A DNA stretch of 64,000 bases from Bosea sp. Tri-49 (lineage in GTDB: Bacteria > Pseudomonadota > Alphaproteobacteria > Rhizobiales > Beijerinckiaceae): contig NZ_CP017946.1 of NCBI RefSeq assembly GCF_003952665.1, positions 3,842,501-3,906,500 of the forward strand. The letters are read 5' to 3'. Each line of letters starts with the position of its first letter. Positions within the stretch are counted from its first letter, which is position 1. Positions 35,892 to 44,891 of the stretch are shown here, piece after piece. Under the pieces are notes generated by a model. That model was not told the origin of the DNA. It worked only from the letters and a program-made list of their open reading frames with translations, and did no database searches. Made by a program: the position numbers and the translations under genes.

Positions 35892-36829
35892 TTCAGGAAC
35901 TGCTGGACATTGTTCTTGTCGACCAGCACGGCGTCGGTGAAGAGATAGGGACCAGCGGCGATGGTCTCTTTCGGCTTCTTCTCGACGACGATCGCCTGGA
36001 TGGCGTCGACCGCCTGCTTGCCCATTTCCTCGAATGGGATCGAGACGGTCGCCATGAAGGTCGAGGCGGGGTCGGCGATGCGGGCATAGGTCTCCTTGCC
36101 GCCATCGACCGAGACCAGCGGGATCTGGCCCTTCTTCACACCCTGCGCCTGCAGGAGGTCGTCGATGATGTAGGCCTGACCGTCGAACGAGGCCCAGATG
36201 CCGTTGATCTTGCCCTGGTTCTGCAGCAGCAGCGCCTGCATGCCGGCGCGGACATCGTCGCGCCAGCTCTGGGTACGGGCCATCGAGAACTTGCCGAGCT
36301 CCTTCACCGCCTGGTTTTCGGAGAGCACGTTGTCGAGCAGCTTGCCGCGAATGCGCGAGGCGACGTTGAGGTCGAAGCGGGCGGTGACGATGTTGCCCTG
36401 ATAGCCGAGCTGGCCGAGCAGATAGAGCGCAGCCTCGGCGCCGACCTTGTATTCGTTGGTCTGGATGTCGAAGAGCGCATGCGGGCTCGAGCCCGACTGC
36501 ACGGTGATCACCGGGATCTTGGCATCCTTGGCCGCCTTGAACTGGGCGTCGGCCTCGACCGGCTTGCCCATGGCGATGATGATCGCGTCGACCTTCTTGG
36601 CGATCAGCGCGTCGAACTGCTCGGCATGCTTGGGCAGCGCGCCCTCCGAGTTCAGCAGCGTGACGTTCCAGCCCTTGGCCTTGGCCGCGGCAGCCGCGGC
36701 ATTGGCGACGCGGGCATGCGTCTCCGATGAGAACTGGAAGCCGATGACGCCGAGCTCGAAGGCCTGCGCGCCCTGAGCCATCGCGACGACGGCAGCAGCC
36801 GCCAGCAGAACCTTCCTCAAACCGACCAT
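35888..36829 (-). CDS. CUT2 ABC importer substrate-binding protein (RbsB-like)
   Basis: The 313-aa product has a Sec signal peptide ending AQGAQAFE, followed by a type I periplasmic-binding fold (LGVIGFQFSSETHARVANAAAAAAKAKGW...). An acidic hinge segment, VSVDGGKETYARI, lies near residue 240. The longer frame to 37276 overlaps the permease and is a shadow; ATG 36829 starts the signal peptide. Ligand is a sugar, polyol or nucleoside by context. Confidence 0.92.
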   Translation of the reverse strand: MVGLRKVLLAAAAVVAMAQGAQAFELGVIGFQFSSETHARVANAAAAAAKAKGWNVTLLNSEGALPKHAEQFDALIAKKVDAIIIAMGKPVEADAQFKAAKDAKIPVITVQSGSSPHALFDIQTNEYKVGAEAALYLLGQLGYQGNIVTARFDLNVASRIRGKLLDNVLSENQAVKELGKFSMARTQSWRDDVRAGMQALLLQNQGKINGIWASFDGQAYIIDDLLQAQGVKKGQIPLVSVDGGKETYARIADPASTFMATVSIPFEEMGKQAVDAIQAIVVEKKPKETIAAGPYLFTDAVLVDKNNVQQFLK

Positions 36830-36861
36830 GACGACCTCTCCCCTCGTTGTATTGTGAGCTT

Positions 36862-37803
36862 TTAGACCTTGAACGCCGCCTTCTTCATCGCACTGGCCGA
36901 GAAGGCGACCGAGCCGATGATGATGACGCCGAGAACGATATCCTGAACGTAATAGGGCGCGCCGAGCAGCACCAAGCCGTTGCCGAGCACCTTGAGCACC
37001 AGTGCTGCGAAGACGGTGCCGGGCACGTTGGGCTTGCCCGGCTCGAACATGGTCATGCCGAGCAGCACGGCGGCAATGGCGTAGAGCAGGTAGTCGCCCG
37101 CCATGTTCGGCGCAGCCGAAGACAGGTTGGCGGCAAGCAGCACGGCGGTGATCGCAGCGAGGAGGCCCGACAACAGCAGGCCGATGCGCTTCATCCTGCC
37201 GGTGGCGATGCCGGAGAGCCGCGCCGCCTCGTCGGCCTCGCCGGTCGCGACCATATGGGCGCCGGTGCGGGTCCATTTGACCAGGCCCCAGGCGAAGAGG
37301 GTGACGCCCGTCAGCCAGAGCACGAGATTGGGGATGCCGAAGGTGTAGCCGCGCGCCAGCCCGGTGAAGCTCACCGGCCAGCGGCCGACGAAGGCGACAC
37401 CCTGGGTGATCATGAAGGCGAAGCCCTTGGCGATGGCGGCCGTGCCGAGCGTCATGATCAGCGAGGGGATGCGCAGCACGGTGACGCCGTAGCCGTTGAG
37501 CCCGCCGAGCAGCACGCCGACCGACAAGGCAGCCAGGACCGCGACCAGCGGCGGATATTGCAGCTGGACCAGCCAGCCGCAGACCACGGCGGACAGGCTC
37601 GCCATCTCGGCGATCGAGAGATCGAGCTCGGCGACGGTGAAGGCAAGCGCGAAGCCGAGCGCCAGGATGGCGAGGAAGCTCGTATCCTTCAGCACGTTGA
37701 CGATGTTCATCGTCGTGGCGAAGTTCGGCGCGAAGGCGACGAAGAAGACGATCAGGGCGAGGCCGGCGAGTGCGGTGCCGTAGCGGCCGATGATCTCGCG
37801 CAT
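36862..37803 (-). CDS. CUT2 ABC importer permease (RbsC-like)
   Basis: The 313-aa product has eight to ten hydrophobic helices of the RbsC/BPD-transp-2 fold, with the conserved NIVNVLKDTSFLAILALGFALAFTVAELDLSI region near the N-terminus. It sits directly after the SDR gene with no gap, and 32 nt before the binding-protein gene. Confidence 0.93.
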   Translation of the reverse strand: MREIIGRYGTALAGLALIVFFVAFAPNFATTMNIVNVLKDTSFLAILALGFALAFTVAELDLSIAEMASLSAVVCGWLVQLQYPPLVAVLAALSVGVLLGGLNGYGVTVLRIPSLIMTLGTAAIAKGFAFMITQGVAFVGRWPVSFTGLARGYTFGIPNLVLWLTGVTLFAWGLVKWTRTGAHMVATGEADEAARLSGIATGRMKRIGLLLSGLLAAITAVLLAANLSSAAPNMAGDYLLYAIAAVLLGMTMFEPGKPNVPGTVFAALVLKVLGNGLVLLGAPYYVQDIVLGVIIIGSVAFSASAMKKAAFKV

Positions 37804-38583
37804 TCAGGCCGTTCCCTTGGCGATCGCCGAGATCGGCGAGAGGATCTCGATGCCGCCGGTGACCGGGATCAGCGCGCCGGTGACGAAGGCCGCCGCCGGC
37901 GAGAGCAGGAAGGCGATGACGCCGGCGACATCCTCGGGCCGGCCAAGTCGCCCTAGCGGGGTGCGCTGCGAGGCGCCCTCCACCAATGCGTTGAACTGCT
38001 TGGCAAAGCCGCCGCGCACCATCGGCGTGTCGATGATCCCCGGCGCGACCGCGTTGACGCGGACGCCGTGGCGGCCGAGCTGCTGGGCCATGCCGTAGGT
38101 CAGCGTCGCGACGCCGCCCTTGGCCGAGCCATAGGCGAGGTTCGCGCCGCCATTGCTATGGGCGATCGAGGAGATGTGGACGATGGCGCCGCCCTCGCCC
38201 TGTTCGATCATCTGCCGGGCGGCCGCCTTCGAGACGCGGAACACGGCGGAGAGGTTGATGTCGACGAGCTTGTCCCACTCATCGTCTTCCATCTCGACCA
38301 TCGGCACCGGCCGCGAAGCCCCGGCGCCGGTCACCAGATTGTCGAGCCGGCCGAAGCGCTCGACCGCGAGCTCGACCAGCGCTCCGGCGAGATCGCGGTC
38401 GCGGACATCGCCGGTCATGGCAGCAACCTCGGCGCCTTCGGCCTGAAGCCTATCGGCGAGCTCGACGAGAGGGCTGGCTTCCAATCCGGAGAGGACGAGC
38501 CGGTGTCCGGGAGCCAGCGTCATCGCAAGCGCGCCGCCGATCCCGCCTGAGGCGCCGGTGATCAGGGTGACGGGCTTCGGCAT
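37804..38583 (-). CDS. SDR family oxidoreductase (polyol/sugar dehydrogenase-like)
   Basis: The 259-aa product is a classical SDR with TGASGGIGGALA, VTGAGASRPVP, Ser in VHISSIAHSNGG and Y-x3-K in YGSAKGG. The C-terminus has the FVTGALIPVTGG motif. The frame is open to 39180 through the kinase gene, but ATG 38583 gives normal family length. Being between an FGGY kinase and a CUT2 importer, it may oxidise a polyol to the ketose that the kinase phosphorylates. Confidence 0.9.
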   Translation of the reverse strand: MPKPVTLITGASGGIGGALAMTLAPGHRLVLSGLEASPLVELADRLQAEGAEVAAMTGDVRDRDLAGALVELAVERFGRLDNLVTGAGASRPVPMVEMEDDEWDKLVDINLSAVFRVSKAAARQMIEQGEGGAIVHISSIAHSNGGANLAYGSAKGGVATLTYGMAQQLGRHGVRVNAVAPGIIDTPMVRGGFAKQFNALVEGASQRTPLGRLGRPEDVAGVIAFLLSPAAAFVTGALIPVTGGIEILSPISAIAKGTA

Positions 38584-38704
38584 CAACCGGCCCTGCCAAC
38601 GACTGGGAAGAGACGAAACGCGACGACGCGGCAGGAACGCGGCATGGACCTCTCTCTGGAGATTGGTTCCATCTGGGTAAGGTGCAAGCGCCTCAGCCGC
38701 AACG

Positions 38705-40249
38705 TCAATCGGCGTGCAGGCTCGCGGTCGCAGACGCATGGCGCGCGAGACCGGCGAGCGGCCCTCCCTCCTGCGCAGCGATGACGAGATCGCGCGAGAT
38801 CGGCGCCAGCGCGTCCTCGGCCTGGCGGAACAGGGCAAAGAGCGCATCGTAGGCCGGCTTGCGAGTGGGGTCGGGCTCGAAACGACGCGCGACCGTGACG
38901 AGCTTCTGCTGTGCTTCGGCAAGTGAGGCGAAATGGCCAAGGCCTGCGAAGGCGACGATCGCCGCGCCGAGTAGGCCCGGCTCCTTCGAGGCCGCGACGA
39001 CCACCGGCCGGCCGCAGAGATCGGCCTTGATCTGGCTCCAGACAGGGTTTGCCGCAGCGCCGCCACCAAAGCGGATTTCGGTCGCCGCGCGACCAAGCGC
39101 AGCTTCGGCCCGCTCCAGCACGATGCGGTTGAGGCAGGCGACGCCTTCCAGCACGGCGAAGGCGAGATCGGTCGGGCCATGCTGGCGGTTCAAACCGATG
39201 AGCGCGCCGCGCAAGGACGGGTCCCAATACGGCACGCGCTCACCCTGAAGGTAGGGCAGAAAGAGCAGCGGCTGCGGCTGGCGCTGACCCGCAAGCAGCG
39301 CACCGATCTCCTGCCCTACCGTTGCACCATCACGGCCGAGCAGCGCCAGCAGCCAGGAGACAGTGTCGGCGCCGGTCTGGCTGGGGCCGCCGAGCTGGAA
39401 CAGGCCGCGCCAGTCGACGGTGAGCAGGCCCTCCGCCCGCGCCGGCTCGCGGCCGACGACGCCGAGCACCTCGGTGGTGCCGGAGATGTTGTAGGCGAAA
39501 CCCTCGCGCATGGCGCCGAGGCCGACCACCGCCGCCCAGGTGTCATTTGAAGCGCAGAAGACCGGCTTGCCGGCGAGGTGATCGAGCTGAGCGGGCAAAT
39601 CGACCTGGATCGGGCCGACCTGCTCCCATGGCTCCAGCATCCCCGGCAGGATCGCAGCCGGGATGCCGGCCGCCTCCAGCAGATCGTGGCGGCCATGCGG
39701 AGCCGCCGCTGCCAGCAACCGTGCCATCGAGACCGGATCGCTGGCCTGCCGGCCAGTCAGGCGGAAATTCAGATAATCCTTCGGCTCGAGCAGGCAGGCG
39801 AGCTTGCCGAAAGCCTCCGGCTCCTCCTCGCGCAGCCAGGCCAGGCGGGCGAGCGGGTGAAAGGCGTTGATCGCAGCGCTTTCCTGATGGGCCGGGTCGA
39901 GCTTATCTCGCAGACGCGCCGCGAGCGCGTCGGAGCGCGTGTCCTTCCAGGTCATGGCAGGGCGCAAGGACCGGCCATCGCGATTGAGAAAGATCTGGGT
40001 ACGGGTAACGCCGCAGATCGCGATGGCCTCAACCGCTTCGAACAGCGCCGGCGCGTCCGCCGCCAGCCCGGAGCAAGCCTCGATCAGCAGGTCCCACCAT
40101 GCATCCGGCTCGATTTCGGAACGGCCCGAGGCATCGTCGCGGCTCGCCGGTCCCGCAATGGCGTGCTGGGCGCGGATAGCGCCGGTGTCATCGACAAGGG
40201 CGGCGCGGAAGGAGGTGCCGCCGAGATCGCAGGCGAGGACGATGCTCAT
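38705..40249 (-). CDS. FGGY-family carbohydrate kinase
   Basis: FGGY kinases phosphorylate pentuloses, polyols or related sugars. The 514-aa product has the N-terminal ATP/sugar motif LACDLGGTSFRAALV, the MTWKDTRSDALA segment, the NISGTTEVLG phosphate-2 region, and the C-terminal adenosine motif RFGGGAAANPVWSQIKADLCGRPV. It is most like xylulokinase-type members; the substrate is not determined. It is the most upstream gene of the leftward sugar/nucleoside cluster, separated from the SDR by 121 bp. Confidence 0.9.
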   Translation of the reverse strand: MSIVLACDLGGTSFRAALVDDTGAIRAQHAIAGPASRDDASGRSEIEPDAWWDLLIEACSGLAADAPALFEAVEAIAICGVTRTQIFLNRDGRSLRPAMTWKDTRSDALAARLRDKLDPAHQESAAINAFHPLARLAWLREEEPEAFGKLACLLEPKDYLNFRLTGRQASDPVSMARLLAAAAPHGRHDLLEAAGIPAAILPGMLEPWEQVGPIQVDLPAQLDHLAGKPVFCASNDTWAAVVGLGAMREGFAYNISGTTEVLGVVGREPARAEGLLTVDWRGLFQLGGPSQTGADTVSWLLALLGRDGATVGQEIGALLAGQRQPQPLLFLPYLQGERVPYWDPSLRGALIGLNRQHGPTDLAFAVLEGVACLNRIVLERAEAALGRAATEIRFGGGAAANPVWSQIKADLCGRPVVVAASKEPGLLGAAIVAFAGLGHFASLAEAQQKLVTVARRFEPDPTRKPAYDALFALFRQAEDALAPISRDLVIAAQEGGPLAGLARHASATASLHAD

Positions 40250-40280
40250 GCCCTCGCCCTGCGTCAGGAACGGGCGCCGG

Positions 40281-41582
40281 TCAAGCGGCGCGGTCCTTCA
40301 TGCCGCCATCGGTCAGGCGGTACCAGGCGATGATCGCCGAGACATAGAGCTCGTTCAGCGCGTGCAGCGGCAGCGGCGCGATCGGCACGACCGGGAAAGG
40401 CAGGCGTGTTCTGTCACCGCTGTGCAGATACTCCGCCATCGCCTTGCCCATCGCCGTCTGCAGGCCGATGCCGCGGCCCATGCAGCCGATGTCGACGAGC
40501 AGGCCATGCTCCGGCTCGTGCAGATGCGGCAGGAAATCTCGGGTCAGCGCGACACGGCCGCACCAGCGATAATCGATGCGCAAGCCTTTCGCCTGCGGAT
40601 ACATCTTGCCGACGACACGCTCGAGATGGGCCCAGTCGGCGGCATCGCGCGGCTCGCGGAAGGGGCCGCGTCCGCCCATCAGCAGGCGGTTTTCGTGGTC
40701 CTTGCGGAAATAGAGCAGGAGCTGGCGGGTGTCGGAGGTGACTTGGCCCTCGGGCAGGATCGTGCCGGCGAGATTGTCGGAGAGGGGCTCGGTCGCGACG
40801 ATGAAGGAGTTCGGCCGGATCACCGTCTGGCGCAGTTTCGGGATCAGGTCGCCGGTATAGCCATTGGTCGCGATCACCACGCGCGGCGCCGTCACGCTCG
40901 CGCCCTGTGCGGTCCGCACCACCCAATTGCCGCCATCGCGGCGTAAGTCCGTCACCGGGCTCTGGCCGTGGATCACGGCGCCAGCCTTCTGCGCCACCCG
41001 GGCAAGGCCGCGGGCATAGGCGAGCGGCTGGACGCCGCCGCCGCGCGGATCGAGCCAGCCGCCGAGATAGCGATCAGTGCCGATCAGACGACCGACGGCA
41101 TCGGCGTCGAGAAAGCGGGCGGATACGCCGCGCGCAGCCCATTGCTCGGCGCGGCGCTTCACCGTCTCGACCATGGCCGGCGTATGCGCACCCTGGATCC
41201 AGCCGGCGCGGCGATACGACACATCCATGGCGTGCTTCTCGATCAGCCCGAAGACGAGATTGGCCGTCGAGCCGACGAAGGAGACCAGGGCCTCGCCCGC
41301 CTCGGCCCCGTATTTGGAGACGATCTCGCTGGGGTCGTATTTGATGCCGGGGATGACCTGCCCGCCATTGCGACCCGACGCGCCCCAGCCCGGCTCATGC
41401 GTTTCCAGCACGACGACCGAGACGCCGCTTTCCGCGAGATGCAGCGCCGTCGAAAGGCCGGCATAGCCAGCGCCGACGATGCAGACATCGGCCCGGACAT
41501 CGCCCGCGAGCGGCGGCGTCTCAGCTGCCGCGGGGGCGGTCGCATGCCAGAGCGAGGGCTGCAGCGGAAAGGGCTCGGCCAT
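40281..41582 (-). CDS. FAD-dependent amine oxidoreductase (PuuB/DadA type)
   Basis: The 433-aa product has an N-terminal FAD Rossmann motif (CIVGAGYAGLSTALHLAE) and the GASGRNGGQVIPG segment typical of gamma-glutamylputrescine oxidase and related DAO-family enzymes. The C-terminal region WCGRVALTRDFLPHLHEPEHG closes the FAD site. Together with an amino-acid-type ABC importer and a PuuR-like XRE-cupin regulator, it suggests use of a polyamine or an amine-containing amino acid. Confidence 0.9.
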   Translation of the reverse strand: MAEPFPLQPSLWHATAPAAAETPPLAGDVRADVCIVGAGYAGLSTALHLAESGVSVVVLETHEPGWGASGRNGGQVIPGIKYDPSEIVSKYGAEAGEALVSFVGSTANLVFGLIEKHAMDVSYRRAGWIQGAHTPAMVETVKRRAEQWAARGVSARFLDADAVGRLIGTDRYLGGWLDPRGGGVQPLAYARGLARVAQKAGAVIHGQSPVTDLRRDGGNWVVRTAQGASVTAPRVVIATNGYTGDLIPKLRQTVIRPNSFIVATEPLSDNLAGTILPEGQVTSDTRQLLLYFRKDHENRLLMGGRGPFREPRDAADWAHLERVVGKMYPQAKGLRIDYRWCGRVALTRDFLPHLHEPEHGLLVDIGCMGRGIGLQTAMGKAMAEYLHSGDRTRLPFPVVPIAPLPLHALNELYVSAIIAWYRLTDGGMKDRAA

Positions 41583-41592
41583 GTCGGTGTCC

Positions 41593-42324
41593 TCAGATCG
41601 GCTTGAGCACGCGGCGCAAAAAGTCCTGCGTGCGCGGATTGCGCGGCGCGCTCAGCACCTCGCGGGCAGCGCCTTCCTCGACGATGACGCCGCCATCCAA
41701 AAAGAGCACGCGGTCAGCGACCTCGCGGGCAAAACCCATCTCGTGGGTGACGACCAGCATGGTCATGCCCTCCTCGGCGAGGCTCTTCATCACGCCGAGC
41801 ACCTCGCCGACCAATTCTGGATCAAGCGCCGAGGTCGGCTCGTCGAACAGGATCGCCTTGGGCTGCATGGCGAGCGCGCGGGCGATGGCGACGCGCTGCA
41901 TCTGACCGCCCGAAAGCTGGGCCGGATAGGCGCCGAACTTGTCGGCGAGGCCGACGCGGGCGAGCAGGTCGCGGCCGCGCTCCAACGCCTGCGCGGCCGG
42001 CTCCTTCTTCACATGGATCGGCCCCTCGACGACGTTCTCGAGCGCGGTCCGGTGCGGGAACAGGTTGAAGCGCTGGAACACCATCGCCATCGCGGTGCGG
42101 ATGCCGACGATCGAGCGATCGGCACGGTCGACCTTGGCGCCGTCGATCAGGATCGAGCCGCCATCATAGGCCTCGAGCCCGTTGATGCAGCGCAGGATCG
42201 TCGACTTGCCGGAGCCGGACGGGCCGATCAGGCAGACGACCTCGCCGCGCTGGACGCTCCCCGTGATGCCCTTCAGCACCTGGTGGGTGCCGAAGCTCTT
42301 GGTGACTCCGGAGAGCTCGATCAT
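41593..42324 (-). CDS. Polar amino acid ABC importer ATPase (GlnQ/HisP family)
   Basis: The 243-aa product has Walker [15 protein letters not shown], signature [15 protein letters not shown], Walker [21 protein letters not shown] and the switch His in [12 protein letters not shown], all characteristic of the PAAT family. Its start overlaps the permease stop by 4 nt. Confidence 0.94.
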   Translation of the reverse strand: MIELSGVTKSFGTHQVLKGITGSVQRGEVVCLIGPSGSGKSTILRCINGLEAYDGGSILIDGAKVDRADRSIVGIRTAMAMVFQRFNLFPHRTALENVVEGPIHVKKEPAAQALERGRDLLARVGLADKFGAYPAQLSGGQMQRVAIARALAMQPKAILFDEPTSALDPELVGEVLGVMKSLAEEGMTMLVVTHEMGFAREVADRVLFLDGGVIVEEGAAREVLSAPRNPRTQDFLRRVLKPI

Positions 42325-42983
42325 CGCTTGGCTCCCTTGCCGAAGCGGCGTTCCAGCCAGCCGACGAAGGCGATCAGCGGCAGGCTCATCGAGAGATAGA
42401 GCAGCGCCACCAGCGTGTAGACGGTCATATTTTTGAAGGTCGACGACGCCAGCAGCGAGCCCTGCAAGGTCAGCTCGGCCACGGTGATGGTCGAGGCCTG
42501 CGAGGAATCTTTCAGCATCATGATCATGATGTTGCCGTAGGGCGGCAGCACGATCTTGACCGCCTGGGGCAGGATCACCCGGCGCATCATCATGCCCCAG
42601 CCCATGCCGATCGACTGTGCCGCCTCGATCTGGCCGGGATCGACCGCCTCGATGCCGGCGCGGAAATTCTCGGACTGATAGGCCGAATAGGCGATGCCAA
42701 GGCCGATGATCGAGGCTTGCAATGCCGAGAGCGCCACGCCGAATTCGGGAAAGACGAAGTAGATGTAGAAGAGCTGCACCAGGATCGGGATGCCGCGCAG
42801 CGTGTTGACGACCGCCTTTGCGACGAAGGCGAGCCAGCTGATGCCCGAGACGCGCATCAGCGCCCAGACCAGGCCGAGCGCGGTCGACAAGGCCAGCGAG
42901 CCGAGCGTCACCAGGATCGTGAATTTCAGCCCCTGAAGCAGCAGGGGCAGGAACTGGGCGGCATCACGCAAAAAAACTTGCAT
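42321..42983 (-). CDS. Polar amino acid ABC importer permease
   Basis: The 220-aa product has about five transmembrane helices and the EAA loop [23 protein letters not shown] of the His/Glu/Gln/Arg permease family. Only one permease gene is present, so the channel would be a homodimer. It is 106 bp downstream of the binding protein gene. Confidence 0.93.
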   Translation of the reverse strand: MQVFLRDAAQFLPLLLQGLKFTILVTLGSLALSTALGLVWALMRVSGISWLAFVAKAVVNTLRGIPILVQLFYIYFVFPEFGVALSALQASIIGLGIAYSAYQSENFRAGIEAVDPGQIEAAQSIGMGWGMMMRRVILPQAVKIVLPPYGNIMIMMLKDSSQASTITVAELTLQGSLLASSTFKNMTVYTLVALLYLSMSLPLIAFVGWLERRFGKGAKR

Positions 42984-43089
42984 CGGAGCTCGGCGTCACG
43001 GGAAGGTCGCGGCGATGGATCGGCCTTAGCCCGTCAGCCGGATCGCGCTGGACCCGGCCGCGGCATAGGCCGACAGGTCTCCAATTCGC

Positions 43090-43845
43090 TTATTCCAGTC
43101 CCCATTTGGCGAGGATCTTGTCGAGCGTGCCGTCGGATTTGACCTTGGCGAGGCCAGCATTGACCTTCTTGAGCAGTTCGCCGTCGCTCTTGCGCACGCC
43201 GATGCCGACCGAGCCGGTGATGATGGGCTTGTAGGACTTGACCAGCCGGACATTCGGAAACTGTCCCTGCTTCAGCGTGTAGGCCATGATCGGCGCGTCG
43301 GCGAAAGCGGCCTGGACGCGGCCGGCATTGACGTCTGCGAGGATGTCCGGCGAGGTCTTGTAGAGCTTCACCTCGGGGAATAGGCCGGTCTTCTGCAGCG
43401 CCTCGACATAGGCGGTGCCGATCTGGGCACCAACCGTGTAGCCCTTCATGTCGGCGAGTTCGACATAATCCTTCTTGTCCGCGGCCGGGACCAGCAGGCC
43501 CTCACCATAGGTGTAGATCGGATCGGAGAAGTCGATCACCTCCTTGCGGGCCGGGGTGATGTACATTGCCGCCGAGATCAGATCGATCTTGCTCGAGGTG
43601 AGCGAGGCGACCAGCGTCGAAAATTGCATGCCCTCGACTTCGACCTTCAGGTCCGAAGCCGCGGCAATCGCCTTGACCAGGTCGACCATGACGCCTTCGA
43701 TCGTGTTGGTCTTGGTATCGAGGAAGGTGAACGGCATGCCGGTCGGCGTCGAGCCGACCTTGAGGACGGATTGAGCGACGGCCGGCGATACGGAAGCGGC
43801 GACAGCGCCTCCAGCCAATAGGGTCAGGAAGGTCCGGCGTTCCAT
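43090..43845 (-). CDS. Polar amino acid ABC importer substrate-binding protein
   Basis: The 251-aa product has a signal peptide (about 1-24, ending AVAQS) and a family 3 solute-binding fold (LKVGSTPTGMPFTFLDTKTN, then the GYTVGAQIGTAY and ADAPIMAYTL segments). It heads the leftward importer operon and reads away from the XRE-cupin gene across two palindromic operators. Confidence 0.93.
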   Translation of the reverse strand: MERRTFLTLLAGGAVAASVSPAVAQSVLKVGSTPTGMPFTFLDTKTNTIEGVMVDLVKAIAAASDLKVEVEGMQFSTLVASLTSSKIDLISAAMYITPARKEVIDFSDPIYTYGEGLLVPAADKKDYVELADMKGYTVGAQIGTAYVEALQKTGLFPEVKLYKTSPDILADVNAGRVQAAFADAPIMAYTLKQGQFPNVRLVKSYKPIITGSVGIGVRKSDGELLKKVNAGLAKVKSDGTLDKILAKWGLE

Positions 43846-43890
43846 GGCAATGTCCCCTCATTTGTCCGTACGCCCGGTCAGGCGCCGGCT

Positions 43891-43960
43891 CGTATTTTCA
43901 TGAGCATGAAGATACGAGCATAGGACGATCTTGCCGGCAAGCGATTTTCATGCACATGAA
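43891..43960. promoter_or_regulatory. Twin operators between the importer operon and the XRE-cupin gene
   Basis: Two nearly identical palindromes occur: TTCATG-AG-CATGAA (43897-43910) and TTCATG-CA-CATGAA (43947-43960), with centres 50 bp apart. The first extends to a 26-bp palindrome with CGTAT and ATACG arms (43891-43916). Between them is a perfect 12-bp palindrome, CTTGCCGGCAAG (43930-43941). The spacing of about five helical turns suits cooperative binding by the XRE-cupin protein encoded at 43982. Confidence 0.8.
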
Positions 43961-43981
43961 ATAGGCCATGAAGGAATCGCG

Positions 43982-44569
43982 ATGAGCCTGCCTGCCACCG
44001 ACCTGCCGCATCTGCATGTCGACCGCGAGATCGGAGCGCGGCTGCGCCAACTCCGGCGCGCCCGCCGGCTGTCGCTGGAGGAGCTTGCGAGCCGCACCGG
44101 GCTGTCGATCGGCTTCCTCAGCCAGATCGAGCGCGGCTTGTCCTCGCCAACGCTGCGCGTGCTCGCTGCCGTCGCCGACGCGCTCGGTACTGCGATCTCC
44201 GAGCTCTTCCCCACCGACACACGGCGCGCCGACCCGACCGCGACCATCGTCCGCCAATCGGATCGTGGCGAATTGCAGCTCTGGCGCTCCGGTATCCGCA
44301 AGCAATTGCTGACGCCGCAGGCGGAGGGCGCGAAGCTCAACCTCTTCATCGTCGAGATGGAGCCCGGCGCCAGCACCGGCGACGAGCACTACATCCATAA
44401 TGGCGAGGAAGCCGGCCTCGTACTCAGCGGCACCATGCTGCTCAATGTCGAGAACGAGAGCTGGGTCATGCGCGAGGGCGACAGCTTCCGCTTCCTCTCC
44501 TCGCGCCCGCATCGCTTCGCCAACCAGCACGACGGCGTCACCCGCGTGCTCTGGGTCAACTGCCTGTAG
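43982..44569 (+). CDS. XRE-family regulator with C-terminal cupin domain (PuuR-like)
   Basis: The 195-aa product has an N-terminal HTH (IGARLRQLRRARRLSLEELASRTGLSIGFLSQIERG, about residues 14-50) and a C-terminal cupin fold (about 120-195) with PGASTGDEHYIHNGEEAGLVLSG, which probably binds a small ligand. This architecture is shared with PuuR. ATG 43982 is preferred to an upstream frame from 43931 that would overlap the second operator. It probably represses the divergent importer and itself. Confidence 0.92.
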   Translation: MSLPATDLPHLHVDREIGARLRQLRRARRLSLEELASRTGLSIGFLSQIERGLSSPTLRVLAAVADALGTAISELFPTDTRRADPTATIVRQSDRGELQLWRSGIRKQLLTPQAEGAKLNLFIVEMEPGASTGDEHYIHNGEEAGLVLSGTMLLNVENESWVMREGDSFRFLSSRPHRFANQHDGVTRVLWVNCL

Positions 44570-44717
44570 TCGGCGTCCGCATGCGCACAGCGCATGACAG
44601 CGCTCTTTCCTGATAGCCCGATCTGCGTCTAAGCCAATGCCGCCATGAGGAAAGGCGGCTGGACACAGCGCTTCTCCCGGCATGATCGTTGACCAGGGAA
44701 ACGCAAGGGAGGTCGGC

Positions 44718-44891
44718 ATGGCAGGGCAAGCCGCCAGCAAGACCGTCCGGTTGGGGCCCGCATCCGGGCCGCAGCGGCACACCATCCGTGTGATCCAGAT
44801 CAATGCGCCGGGAATAGCGGCGCCGGACGATCGCGCCCTCACTCCCGGACAGCCACCCAGCCTTCCCGCGCCAAAGGATATGCAGCCATGA
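44718..44891 (+). CDS. Small unrecognised protein coupled to a hydrolase gene
   Basis: This 57-codon frame is preceded by a strong AAGGGAGGT site (44709-44717 region) at normal spacing, and its stop overlaps the hydrolase ATG (ATGA at 44888-44891). The peptide begins MAGQAASKTVRLGPASGPQR and ends Pro-rich (GQPPSLPAPKDMQP), with no hydrophobic segment. Initiation signals and coupling support translation, but it may act only as a leader peptide or be a decayed gene. Confidence 0.5.
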   Translation: MAGQAASKTVRLGPASGPQRHTIRVIQINAPGIAAPDDRALTPGQPPSLPAPKDMQP

